A stretch of 39,747 nt of DNA, from contig NZ_JADYTY010000020.1 in NCBI RefSeq assembly GCF_021531495.1, positions 1 to 39,747 on the forward strand, read 5' to 3'. This document shows, one piece after another, positions 32,414 through 39,747 of this stretch (position 1 is the first letter of the stretch; each line of letters begins with the position of its first letter). The translations under genes were made by a program, and so were the position numbers. Origin of the DNA: Anaerovibrio lipolyticus. Its GTDB lineage: Bacteria > Bacillota > Negativicutes > Selenomonadales > Selenomonadaceae. Under the pieces are notes generated by a model. It was not told the DNA's origin, did no database searches, and saw nothing but the letters and a program-made list of their open reading frames with translations.

Positions 32414-33562
32414 TTATATCTCCTCCATACGGCACAAGCCCATGATCTGCTTTTGACTACCTGTAACAGCCAGCTTCAAGGTACGAGGAGAAATTTTTCT
32501 GTCCTGATGCCTATGGTCATGTTTCCTAAAACTGCAATCTAAAAGTTGTTTTAGATACCATTCGGCCTGTCTTTCATCAGAAAACAAACTATACCAAATA
32601 CTTTTTTGCAGGAATCCTGTGCCACCGCCCAGGGAAAAATCCGCCTGCTGAGCCTCCTTAAAAGCTCCTTTATAGAAAGCTCCAAATACTTGTTGCTGAA
32701 GTGCCAACCCCTGTTGCAGATACTCCCTGCAATATGCCAAAATTTCTTGTAGGGAACCAAGCTTACAATATGACAGCAATTTTTTGTCTATGGATATACG
32801 CAGGGAAAATTCTGCCCCTGCCGGAATACATTCCCTAAACAAGGATATAGGATGCTCAGACATATGATACCCATTTTTAGCTGTTCCTGTACTTACATCG
32901 ACCTTTTGCAAAATCACAGAATTGACTGGCTTCAGCAGATGAGCATCGCCTACTACTAACCCAGAAAGCACTTTGAGCAAAACATCGTCTTTTCCTTCTA
33001 CAGGTCTTCTGCAAGTCAACAGATGTTTTTCTTCTTTCGTTGCTAAATTGGACAAATCTTTCTTAATATTACCATGCTCCATAATATAAGAAATTTTCCC
33101 TGCCAACTGTTCCCCTAGATTTTTACGCTGCAATATACTATAAAGAATTCCTGTCCGCAAGGCTCCCTTGATACTGCTACCAGGAATATATAGAGAACCA
33201 TCTGCCAGAGAAGAAGCAACACAAATATCATTTAGGGTATTTTTGCTATCAGACACATCAGACTTGTTCAATGCTGTTCTTTTAACAGTATCCCAGATTT
33301 CTTTTTCGGGCACATTATGTCTTCGCAACCATTCCAATAAATTTGCATACCCTGACTTTGTATTCTTCAGCAAAGCAAGAAAATCCTGCAGTAAATTATG
33401 CCTCAGCAGCATTTTTTGCCATTTTTCCTCCTGAATAAAGCCAACCTTTTTATTTTTTCTATCATAGAGATATTCAAAGGCTTTGAATGTTTCTCCACTG
33501 CCTATGTGTACAGGTGATATACAGGTAAGCCTGTATTCCCTGCTATCTATAAAATCCTTCAT
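32414..33562 (-). CDS. csm5: Csm5, type III-A RAMP protein (382 aa)
   Basis: Caps the crRNA 3' side of the Csm complex. Begins YRLTCISPVHIGSGETF, the RAMP start, with IPGSSIKGALRTGILY (about 105-120), and a C-terminal KLAVTGSQKQIMGLC. ATG 33562 overlaps the csm4 stop by 4 nt (ATGA). An extension to 33664 would run through csm4 and is rejected. Confidence 0.92.
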   Translation of the reverse strand: MKDFIDSREYRLTCISPVHIGSGETFKAFEYLYDRKNKKVGFIQEEKWQKMLLRHNLLQDFLALLKNTKSGYANLLEWLRRHNVPEKEIWDTVKRTALNKSDVSDSKNTLNDICVASSLADGSLYIPGSSIKGALRTGILYSILQRKNLGEQLAGKISYIMEHGNIKKDLSNLATKEEKHLLTCRRPVEGKDDVLLKVLSGLVVGDAHLLKPVNSVILQKVDVSTGTAKNGYHMSEHPISLFRECIPAGAEFSLRISIDKKLLSYCKLGSLQEILAYCREYLQQGLALQQQVFGAFYKGAFKEAQQADFSLGGGTGFLQKSIWYSLFSDERQAEWYLKQLLDCSFRKHDHRHQDRKISPRTLKLAVTGSQKQIMGLCRMEEI

Positions 33563-34551
33563 AGATTCAACCTCACATACATTCCCTTGCCATATCGCAA
33601 AATATCGTGTCCCTCTGATACGCCAACCTTCATTAACGCTCCTGCTGCAGCCTTGTTTAGACAAGCTCCAGACTTGACCATATAAACACTATTTCTCTTG
33701 ATACCATCTGTAAATCCACTGGATTTCCCCAATCTATAGCTTCCTTCCTGCAGTGACTCTATATCCTGCTCCTCTGGTATCAAAGAAGATATACTCATAT
33801 ATTTGCCACTATCCCCTGTCAGCATTTCCAGCAATATTTGAGTATCCTGATAAAAATCTGCAGCTTCTGCCAAATTCAAGCTATCATCATCCAAATGAAA
33901 TGCTCCATAACCGCTGCTTTTCTTACCTCCAATGCCTGACATACCAAGAGATTGAAACAATCTGCTAAAGAAATCTTCCCATTCCTCTGGCATTTTTACC
34001 AGCAGATAGAGACCAGCTCCTTGAGCAAAAACATTGCCTGCTACATAATAGGGCAAGGATTGCTCTCCACGGCAATTCACTCTTTCATTAATCACAGTCT
34101 CCCCTAATTTAGGCTGCCATTTAGGCTGAAACATTTCTCCTTGCCTAATGCACCTACAGCATTCAGACAACTCTGATATACGGCAAAAAGACATTTTCTT
34201 GGTTTTCTTGCGTATGGCCGAAAACCTACGCGCCTCTTCCATATTAAGGGACTTATATTGCTCCTGACTTATTACATAAATATAGGGCACCGGCAAAAAT
34301 AATTCCAATTCTTCCTTTTCTCCAAGCTGATAAGGAAACAAGTCAGATAGCTGAAACTCTCCTTGTTTTACCAGATTGACAAGTTCTGCCAACCTGTCCT
34401 GATAGCCCTGCTGAGCCAACTCACAGCAAAGGCTGCTAAATAATCTATCTGCCGGATATTCCCAACTTGTTCTTTCCAGACCGCCTCCCTGAGACGAATC
34501 GCCAAAATGTATTGGGCCATCAAAGGCCAATTGATAAAGATAATACCCCAT
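33559..34551 (-). CDS. csm4: Csm4, type III-A RAMP protein (330 aa)
   Basis: Binds the crRNA 5' tag and contacts Cas10. Starts MGYYLYQLAFDGPIHFGD, has the glycine-rich SGIGGKKSSGYGAF (about 200) and a Csm4-type C-terminus. ATG 34551 is preferred to 34563, because AGAAGG abuts 34563. Two nt after csm3. Confidence 0.93.
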   Translation of the reverse strand: MGYYLYQLAFDGPIHFGDSSQGGGLERTSWEYPADRLFSSLCCELAQQGYQDRLAELVNLVKQGEFQLSDLFPYQLGEKEELELFLPVPYIYVISQEQYKSLNMEEARRFSAIRKKTKKMSFCRISELSECCRCIRQGEMFQPKWQPKLGETVINERVNCRGEQSLPYYVAGNVFAQGAGLYLLVKMPEEWEDFFSRLFQSLGMSGIGGKKSSGYGAFHLDDDSLNLAEAADFYQDTQILLEMLTGDSGKYMSISSLIPEEQDIESLQEGSYRLGKSSGFTDGIKRNSVYMVKSGACLNKAAAGALMKVGVSEGHDILRYGKGMYVRLNL

Positions 34552-34553
34552 AT

Positions 34554-35270
34554 TCAACAGCATCCTTCTAAGATAGTTGTTAATTCCTGAGTCATATCGG
34601 CAAGCTGCTTCCCATAATCTCTATCCATAGAAAATGCTTCCACAGCAAAATCTCGGAATGACACTCGTCCGTAGCCTCTAGAGCCATGACCGCCTAAATA
34701 ATCCAACTGTAACAGATTGATACCGTCTGCTAACAACTGAATATCTTCCTTTATGCTTTCTTCATCTTCAACATTATATACAACACTAAAAGAAAATTCC
34801 GTACCTGCTGGAACCCTTTCTATCTGCCTAGGATTTGCTATAGCCGTGATTCTATTAATTGAATTTTCAAATTTTATCTCACCAATATAAGTATCCAAAT
34901 CCATGGCTTCCAGATTCTCCAAGCTTGCTGCCGTAATAGCAAGATCAGAAAATTGTAATCTTGATGCTCTTGGGGCATTTTTTTCTGCTGTGCCAAAAAG
35001 ATTTTTGATTTTTTCACAATCCTGATCTATGTCATTCAGCCATTCTGAATTAGACATACTGCGTGCTAACAGAGTCCTAATTTTCCCCTTTATGGAACTG
35101 CCCGGTATAATAGGCTGTTTGGTATAAGGATCACGAATGAAAGGGCTATCCACCGCACCTATAGGTGCAAAATCATTAGAGGAACCTATATGCAGTCCTG
35201 TTTCCAGCTTCAGAACAGCAGAAATCTTAATCTTGCCTTTAAGAGACCTAATACGATTTTCCTTACTCAT
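34554..35270 (-). CDS. csm3: Csm3, backbone RNase of the type III-A complex (238 aa)
   Basis: RAMP that coats the crRNA and cuts target RNA every 6 nt. The catalytic loop is intact: LHIGSSNDFAPIGAVDSP with Asp41, the counterpart of the essential Asp32/33 in characterised Csm3. IIPGSSIKGKIRTLLAR and GGHGSRGYGRV are typical. ATG 35270 overlaps the csm2 stop by 4 nt. Confidence 0.96.
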   Translation of the reverse strand: MSKENRIRSLKGKIKISAVLKLETGLHIGSSNDFAPIGAVDSPFIRDPYTKQPIIPGSSIKGKIRTLLARSMSNSEWLNDIDQDCEKIKNLFGTAEKNAPRASRLQFSDLAITAASLENLEAMDLDTYIGEIKFENSINRITAIANPRQIERVPAGTEFSFSVVYNVEDEESIKEDIQLLADGINLLQLDYLGGHGSRGYGRVSFRDFAVEAFSMDRDYGKQLADMTQELTTILEGCC

Positions 35271-35665
35271 GCATCCTTACCTCCATAATACTTATGATAA
35301 GCCACCAAGGCTTCTACATATCGACAAAATTCCTCAAATTTGACAATACTATTACCGATTCCTTTGACCAATGTCAATAATTCTGCCTTATCTATAAAAT
35401 CCTTAACTACTTTATCACGACCTGCCTGATAAACTAATTTAACCTGCAAATACCGTATTTCATCTGCTAATTCATCTGATAACTGTTTGTTTTGCGGATA
35501 CTTAGAACGATATATTGACACCTTATTAGCCGTAATATTTACTGCTGTCAAAAACTTCCTTATCTGATTTGTTTTCAGGGTGATTACCAAATCTCCCCTT
35601 CTATTTGGGTGTTTTAATAAATTTATTACATTTTCTGCTTTTCGCACTATATCCTTATTTTCCAT
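35267..35665 (-). CDS. csm2: Csm2, small subunit (132 aa)
   Basis: Helical small subunit that lies along the target RNA. Segment LKTNQIRKFLTAVNITANKV and the helical C-terminal half (KGIGNSIVKFEEFCRYVEALVAYHKYYGG) match Csm2. Six nt after cas10. Confidence 0.9.
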   Translation of the reverse strand: MENKDIVRKAENVINLLKHPNRRGDLVITLKTNQIRKFLTAVNITANKVSIYRSKYPQNKQLSDELADEIRYLQVKLVYQAGRDKVVKDFIDKAELLTLVKGIGNSIVKFEEFCRYVEALVAYHKYYGGKDA

Positions 35666-35671
35666 AAGAAA

Positions 35672-38134
35672 TTATTCCCCCTTTTCCCGTATGCGATAGA
35701 TAATCAATTCCAAAGCTGTCATTAACTGCTTTCTGGCTGCTTTATCCTGATACCATCCATAGAGTTTCTCTCTAACTTTTGCATAACTATCATAGGCTGG
35801 TGAATCCTTTGGTGGCTCCATTCGACCTAGCATATAGGCAAATCTTGCCAGATTAATATTATCTCTGGATTCATTCAACAAGTTCAGCATCCTGTAAAGC
35901 ACACCTTTACCTGCTGGCAATCTATCCACAGCTTCATTTCCAGCATATCCCAAATATCGCTGACAGAATGTTAATTTTTCTCCGCATACCTGCTGAACAA
36001 ACTCCTCCCACCCATAACTGGCGGTTGTATAGCTGGCATGACTTTCAGCAGATGGGATACCAAACATAGCAATACTATCCTTGCCCGGATTGTCCTTAGC
36101 TGTACTCTCCAATAGCCCCGTTCCCCGTGCCATTTCTGAAATAGGACACTTACTATCAAATATGCCTATACCAGCAGAAAAACTTAGCTTGTTATTGGTA
36201 AAACGCCTAAATGCCTCTCGGATATCCACTGATAATTCCAATAAATCATCCCAAGCACCTACAATAAACATATCATCTCCGCCAGAATATATAATATGCA
36301 CATTTCTCTGTTTGTGAGGCTGAACTGCAAAAATAGCAAATTTGTGGTATTCATCCTCATTTATACCATTTATCTCACCGCCACAAAGATTATTTATATA
36401 TCTTTTAAAGAATAAGGAAAGCTGCCTGCTTAAAGCAGCACTACGACCTAGTGTAGCATATTGCTCAGGAAAGCCTGCCATAAAAGCAGCACCCAAATTA
36501 TCCACATCAGCCCGCATAACTCCTAAACGGTCTATGCCTGAAGCCTGTTTGTCGCCCCCTGCCAGCTTGGCCAATTCTTCTAGCTCCATAGTATGAGTAC
36601 CTGATACCGTAATATAGTCTCCCATCCACAGCCGAGTAGCCATTTGCTGTCCTGTATATATGAGATTCTTGACATAAATTCTTTTTATATTGGATAATTG
36701 AGATACTTCTTTCTCTGCTATAGCCATCAAATATCTTTTTCCCTGCAATGAAGGCAATTCTACACATTTTTGCTTAGTATCTGGCATTTTATCCAGCACT
36801 ACCAATACATCATACTTAAGCAGTTCTTCTCCCAAATTTCGCAGACTACAGCACATATCACAAGCCCATGTTTCTTCTGCATCGCCATATAGAGATAAAT
36901 TTGTTGATGATGTATGACAAATACTACATTCCCGAGCACCATCCTTAACGGTATTTATCTGACTATGAGGCTGAAACAACTGTCCCAACTGATAGGCATT
37001 GTATCTTCTATGCTTTTGTACAGCTATCAAACTTCTAGCTTTACTATAAATGCTACCCAAAGCATTACCGCTGTTAACCATAAAATCATTGGCTGCACAG
37101 GGAGCCCAGCCTATAGCTATATATAATCTTGTACCAAATTTTTCCAAAAACCATTGATTGATAATATTTTGTACATTTTCTAATTCTGTCAACACTTGAC
37201 TTGTGTTAGGCAATAACAGATAAAAATTACCGCCTCCGTTATAGATAAGATTACACCTATTTAAATCTAGTCGTTCCAGCAATTCATCAATAACATTTTC
37301 CATCAACAATTCTAAATAAAAGGATCGTCCTCTAAGACTTTTCAAAGCGCCCTTGGATGGAATTGTATAGATAAAATCCTGTATCCCTGATATATCACCG
37401 GATACCAATAAATAAGTATTTTCCTTCCTTAATTCCTTTTGCTTTGTTCCGTAGCAGTAGGACTTGTAATCGTATATACCCTTGGAATGCAAATAATCAT
37501 ATAGACAAATAGCTAAGGCTGCTGTCAATTTCATATGGTCATATAATGATATATCTGCCACTTCTCCTTTAGCTGTGCTTGAAGGAATATAACTGCCTAT
37601 TGCCTCTAAAATTTGCAGTAATTCATTTGGCTCCATATTATCGACGGATTTTTGACGAAAATTACTTACAAGCGTATTCAGCAATTCTTGATATTTTTCC
37701 GTAGAGGCCTTAATTGATTGGAGTTCTGCTGGATAAAGCATTTTAGCATCATCCTCCAAAAGTCCACGAAGATAGAATCCCTTTTTGCTTTTATCATTTC
37801 CAGCAAAAACATTAAATACAGATTCTAGTGGAGCCTCTATGTTAAAGCCACCTTCACTACTCTCGTTAGCTCGTCTATCACTACCAGAAGCAATATTGTC
37901 ACCCTCATAAATAAGATAGCTGATATCATCGGCCTGTAAATTAGCATTGCACAAAGCTGTACTATGATGATATTTTACAGCCCGCAGGATATCCTCCCCC
38001 TTCTCCATGTATTCACTAAGAAATTCAACCCCTAGATTAGAATGGTTTTCCGGCATTCTTTTGGCCCTGTACACCAGCTTGCCAATATCATGCAAAAGTC
38101 CTGCTAAAATAATTCTTCTTTTTATTTCTTCCAT
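35672..38134 (-). CDS. cas10: Cas10/Csm1, large subunit (820 aa)
   Basis: N-terminal HD domain with H15-D16 in LLHDIGKLV (ssDNase) and later HH near residue 64. A zinc ribbon lies about 398-424 (CSICH...CDMC). The second palm domain has GGDD at 618-621 in YSGGDDMF, the cyclic-oligoadenylate synthase centre. Both effector activities therefore look intact, and Csm6 is present to receive the signal. ATG 38134 with GGTGG upstream; an ATG at 38146 is possible. First gene of the operon. Confidence 0.96.
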   Translation of the reverse strand: MEEIKRRIILAGLLHDIGKLVYRAKRMPENHSNLGVEFLSEYMEKGEDILRAVKYHHSTALCNANLQADDISYLIYEGDNIASGSDRRANESSEGGFNIEAPLESVFNVFAGNDKSKKGFYLRGLLEDDAKMLYPAELQSIKASTEKYQELLNTLVSNFRQKSVDNMEPNELLQILEAIGSYIPSSTAKGEVADISLYDHMKLTAALAICLYDYLHSKGIYDYKSYCYGTKQKELRKENTYLLVSGDISGIQDFIYTIPSKGALKSLRGRSFYLELLMENVIDELLERLDLNRCNLIYNGGGNFYLLLPNTSQVLTELENVQNIINQWFLEKFGTRLYIAIGWAPCAANDFMVNSGNALGSIYSKARSLIAVQKHRRYNAYQLGQLFQPHSQINTVKDGARECSICHTSSTNLSLYGDAEETWACDMCCSLRNLGEELLKYDVLVVLDKMPDTKQKCVELPSLQGKRYLMAIAEKEVSQLSNIKRIYVKNLIYTGQQMATRLWMGDYITVSGTHTMELEELAKLAGGDKQASGIDRLGVMRADVDNLGAAFMAGFPEQYATLGRSAALSRQLSLFFKRYINNLCGGEINGINEDEYHKFAIFAVQPHKQRNVHIIYSGGDDMFIVGAWDDLLELSVDIREAFRRFTNNKLSFSAGIGIFDSKCPISEMARGTGLLESTAKDNPGKDSIAMFGIPSAESHASYTTASYGWEEFVQQVCGEKLTFCQRYLGYAGNEAVDRLPAGKGVLYRMLNLLNESRDNINLARFAYMLGRMEPPKDSPAYDSYAKVREKLYGWYQDKAARKQLMTALELIIYRIREKGE

Positions 38135-38215
38135 AGCTACCACCATATTACTTCATATAAACATCTAAATAAATATATTCCACATATAGTAGTAAATTCC
38201 TGCTTTTAAATGAAT

Positions 38216-38245
38216 ATTTTAATGGTTGTACTCATTGACCATCAA
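38216..38245 (-). promoter_or_regulatory. Candidate promoter of the csm operon
   Basis: Minus strand: TTGATG (38240-38245), 18-nt spacer, TAAAAT (38216-38221). Start near 38209, leader about 75 nt. Confidence 0.45.
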
Positions 38246-38290
38246 ACACCTCATTATAATACTTCTTCCCCTAGCAAGACACTTGTTAAA

Positions 38291-38334
38291 ATAAAAAAGA
38301 TTAGCCCCCGTTAAAATCAAGTGCTAATCTTTTT
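38291..38334. terminator. Bidirectional terminator between the nuclease gene and the csm operon
   Basis: 12-bp arms AAAAAGATTAGC (38294-38305) and GCTAATCTTTTT (38323-38334), T-rich on both sides. Confidence 0.85.
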
Positions 38335-38372
38335 GTTTATATTTCTTTATGCATCCCTAGTTTCTAAATCAA

Positions 38373-39173
38373 TCACAGTAAAGTCATATATTTGCCAAAT
38401 TCTCCTGCTGGTATCTTTAACGCTTTCATAGCCTGCTCTGCTGTCAAACTCATGGACTCCATCAAACTCCTTATATCCTCTGCCTTCCCCTCACGCCTTC
38501 CTTCGCTTATACCTTCACGTCGTCCTTCAGCTATATATTTCTCAATGACCTCACACATTTCATTCACTCCTTCCTCCGTAGTTTTAAACAACCGCTTGCG
38601 TTTTGATGTAATAGGAAACATTTCATCATCGTATGCATCATGCCTGGTAAATATATCCATTAACTTGGCAACATCCGAATCATCCTGCACCTCAGCATTA
38701 ACATATAATTCTGAAAAACCATTATCCACCATTGTCCCATTTTCCCGAATAATCCTATCTACATGATACAATGCTTTGCCAGACTTGTACATATCAAATT
38801 TAGATATAAATACCACTACTACATTTGGAATCGCTTTGAATCTATCCCCCGGCTCTGCAATATTAGCAGTCAACAATGCCGCATTATATCGCACTCGCCG
38901 TTGATGATCATCATTATCGGATTTTTGCACTTCGGCGTTGACAATTCTTCCATCACCCAAAGTGCATTTAACATCCAAAATACAGGAACGCCCCTGCAAA
39001 TTTTTAATCATAAATTGCGGAACATTATCCGTAACCTGCAATGCCTTATCATTCAAGACAACCTGCAATATTTCCTGACAGAATCCCGTATCCTCCGCCA
39101 TCTTCTGAAACAATGCATCATCTATAGGATTTAGACTCATGGCATCCTGCCGAATCCTTGCCCTATTTCCCAC
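38373..39173 (-). CDS. Rpn/PD-(D/E)XK nuclease-transposase family protein (266 aa)
   Basis: N-terminus ARIRQDAMSLNPIDDALFQKMAED is the usual opening of this family. The nuclease core shows Asp in SCILDVKCTL and E-x-Q in VNAEVQKSDN, i.e. a PD-(D/E)XK variant with Gln in place of Lys. The C-terminal part has the repeated EGRREGISEGRREGK segment common in these proteins. Related proteins promote recombination (Rpn) or are annotated as transposases. I chose GTG 39173 (AGGGGG 8 nt upstream); GTGs at 39179/39182 and ATG 39140 are alternatives. Its own unit, ended by the terminator at 38291. Confidence 0.8.
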   Translation of the reverse strand: MGNRARIRQDAMSLNPIDDALFQKMAEDTGFCQEILQVVLNDKALQVTDNVPQFMIKNLQGRSCILDVKCTLGDGRIVNAEVQKSDNDDHQRRVRYNAALLTANIAEPGDRFKAIPNVVVVFISKFDMYKSGKALYHVDRIIRENGTMVDNGFSELYVNAEVQDDSDVAKLMDIFTRHDAYDDEMFPITSKRKRLFKTTEEGVNEMCEVIEKYIAEGRREGISEGRREGKAEDIRSLMESMSLTAEQAMKALKIPAGEFGKYMTLL

Positions 39174-39229
39174 TAGCACCACCCCCTCAAATAAATTTTA
39201 TCATAAACTCTACTTGCAGTAAAGCAGTA

Positions 39230-39330
39230 TTCTGAAATATTTTAATTTTTATGTATCCATATATTAATAATATAAATATATATTACTAATATATCTATAT
39301 ATTATACACAAACTGTATACTTTTATTCCC
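39230..39330. other. AT-only stretch
   Basis: A run of A/T-rich sequence (TATATTAATAATATAAATATATATTACTAATATATC and similar, described here by composition) with no gene. Probably promoter-proximal or a decayed element boundary. Confidence 0.4.
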
Positions 39331-39343
39331 CCAACCTCTTTAA

Positions 39344-39376
39344 TTGACACTCACCATGCCTAAAGGCAGAGGATTC
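39344..39376 (-). mobile_element. Possible IS605/TnpB right-end (omega-RNA-like) remnant
   Basis: Minus strand reads GAATCCTCTGCC-TTTA-GGCATGGTGAGTGTCAA (shown in two pieces). The stem TGCC-TTTA-GGCA with flanking GAATCC and GTGTCAA resembles the 3' end of TnpB (IS605/IS1341) elements. No tnpB is visible upstream, so at most a relic. Recognition only. Confidence 0.4.
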
Positions 39377-39390
39377 TTATTTCGCTTCTA

Positions 39391-39434
39391 CAAAAATAAG
39401 GTCAAATCTACATTGCAATGTCGATTTGACCTTA
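39391..39434 (-). terminator. Terminator of the gene at the right edge
   Basis: 12-bp arms TAAGGTCAAATC (39397-39408) and GATTTGACCTTA (39423-39434), inner ACATTGCAATGT palindrome, then TTTTTG on the minus strand. Confidence 0.8.
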
Positions 39435-39496
39435 AAACATCATATTAGCTTAAGCTTATGATTATATTATTTTAGTCGCAGATTTCAGCAAAACAC

Positions 39497-39721
39497 TTAA
39501 TCATCAGATACTGTCTTAATTTCACTCTCCATATTAGTTATTTCATTTCTAATTTCTTTTTCACTCATATCAGGATTTATTTCTTTAACTACTGTTTTAA
39601 TAGTCTCATGAGTTTTTAACAACTCATTTCCCGATAGATTATTATCAAAGTATTCATTGAATTTGTTTATCTCAAGGGAGTGTAAAATAGTTTGTGTAAA
39701 AAGTAATTGCGCAGATTTATT
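39497..39721 (-). pseudogene. 5'-incomplete gene at the right edge (about 75 codons)
   Basis: An open frame ends KTVSDD-stop at 39497 and runs back to an in-frame stop at 39722-39724, with no usable start near its beginning (the first Met is deep inside: MSEKEIRNEI). The amphipathic, Lys/Glu-rich sequence and the terminator right after it suggest a real C-terminus of a protein whose start is lost or lies in another frame beyond the window. Family not recognised. Confidence 0.4.
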
Positions 39722-39747
39722 TTATGCCCCATACTGGGGTAAACAAT

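Overview
The window looks like chromosome from a motile, anaerobic, low-to-mid GC member of the Firmicutes, most likely a Negativicutes/Selenomonadaceae species (Selenomonas/Anaerovibrio-like). This rests on the flagellin termini, the Firmicutes-style strong Shine-Dalgarno sites and sigma-A promoters, the rplS-lepB pair, the ACT/UPF0210 pair and the Rpn-type nuclease. The assignment is by recognition, not by a database search.

Layout. (1) 29-6075, mostly minus strand: a large flagellin with a structured 5' leader; a small convergent type I toxin/antisense-RNA locus; a gene-poor stretch; a GNAT acetyltransferase resembling short N-acetylglutamate synthases; endonuclease III; and an ACT-domain plus UPF0210 operon. 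(2) 6181-10842: two soluble hybrid sensor kinases in tandem. (3) 11164-12340: an MqsA-like zinc-finger/HTH plus Panacea (DUF4065) antitoxin-type protein, read from a consensus promoter buried in a perfect 18-bp inverted repeat, with no visible toxin partner. (4) 12491-19610: a seven-gene minus-strand operon that looks like a Gtr-type lipid-linked sugar transfer system (GT2, polytopic GT-C enzyme, small DMT flippase) plus sugar-making enzymes (FAD oxidoreductase, NAD epimerase, TIM-barrel isomerase, second GT2), with a divergent XRE regulator. (5) 19692-27374: a sulfur/amino-acid module. A minus operon (UroD-like zinc methyltransferase, PAAT-type ABC transporter, SDR) diverges from a plus-strand gene that fuses two complete PLP enzymes (cystathionine gamma-synthase/beta-lyase type and PatB/MalY C-S lyase type). 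The two facing promoters share an inverted ATATGTCAA/TTGACATAT element. (6) 27452-28493: lepB and rplS with their own promoter and an intercistronic terminator. (7) 28521-38245: a type III-A CRISPR-Cas locus, all on the minus strand: cas10, csm2, csm3, csm4, csm5, cas6, a 14-repeat array, a wrecked cas1-cas2 remnant, csm6, and an unannotated 44-aa Cys-rich protein. (8) 38373-39747: an Rpn/PD-(D/E)XK nuclease, a possible IS605/TnpB right-end remnant and a 5'-incomplete gene.

How the parts work together. The CRISPR effector genes appear intact (HD and GGDD in Cas10, the catalytic Asp in Csm3, R-x4-H in Csm6), so interference and cyclic-oligoadenylate signalling should be possible, while spacer acquisition in cis is lost. 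The repeat ends ACGGAAAC when read on the minus strand, and the degenerate repeat lies at the left end, so crRNAs are made right to left, in the same direction as the cas genes. The sulfur module probably imports a sulfur amino acid or thioether, processes it by methyl transfer and C-S cleavage, and is controlled from the shared divergent promoter region.

The most notable points are the cas1/cas2 collapse beside an intact III-A effector, the Cys-rich miniprotein after csm6, the double PLP fusion, the orphan Panacea protein with its palindromic promoter, and the type I toxin locus. Function calls are from motif and family recognition only; no searches were run.
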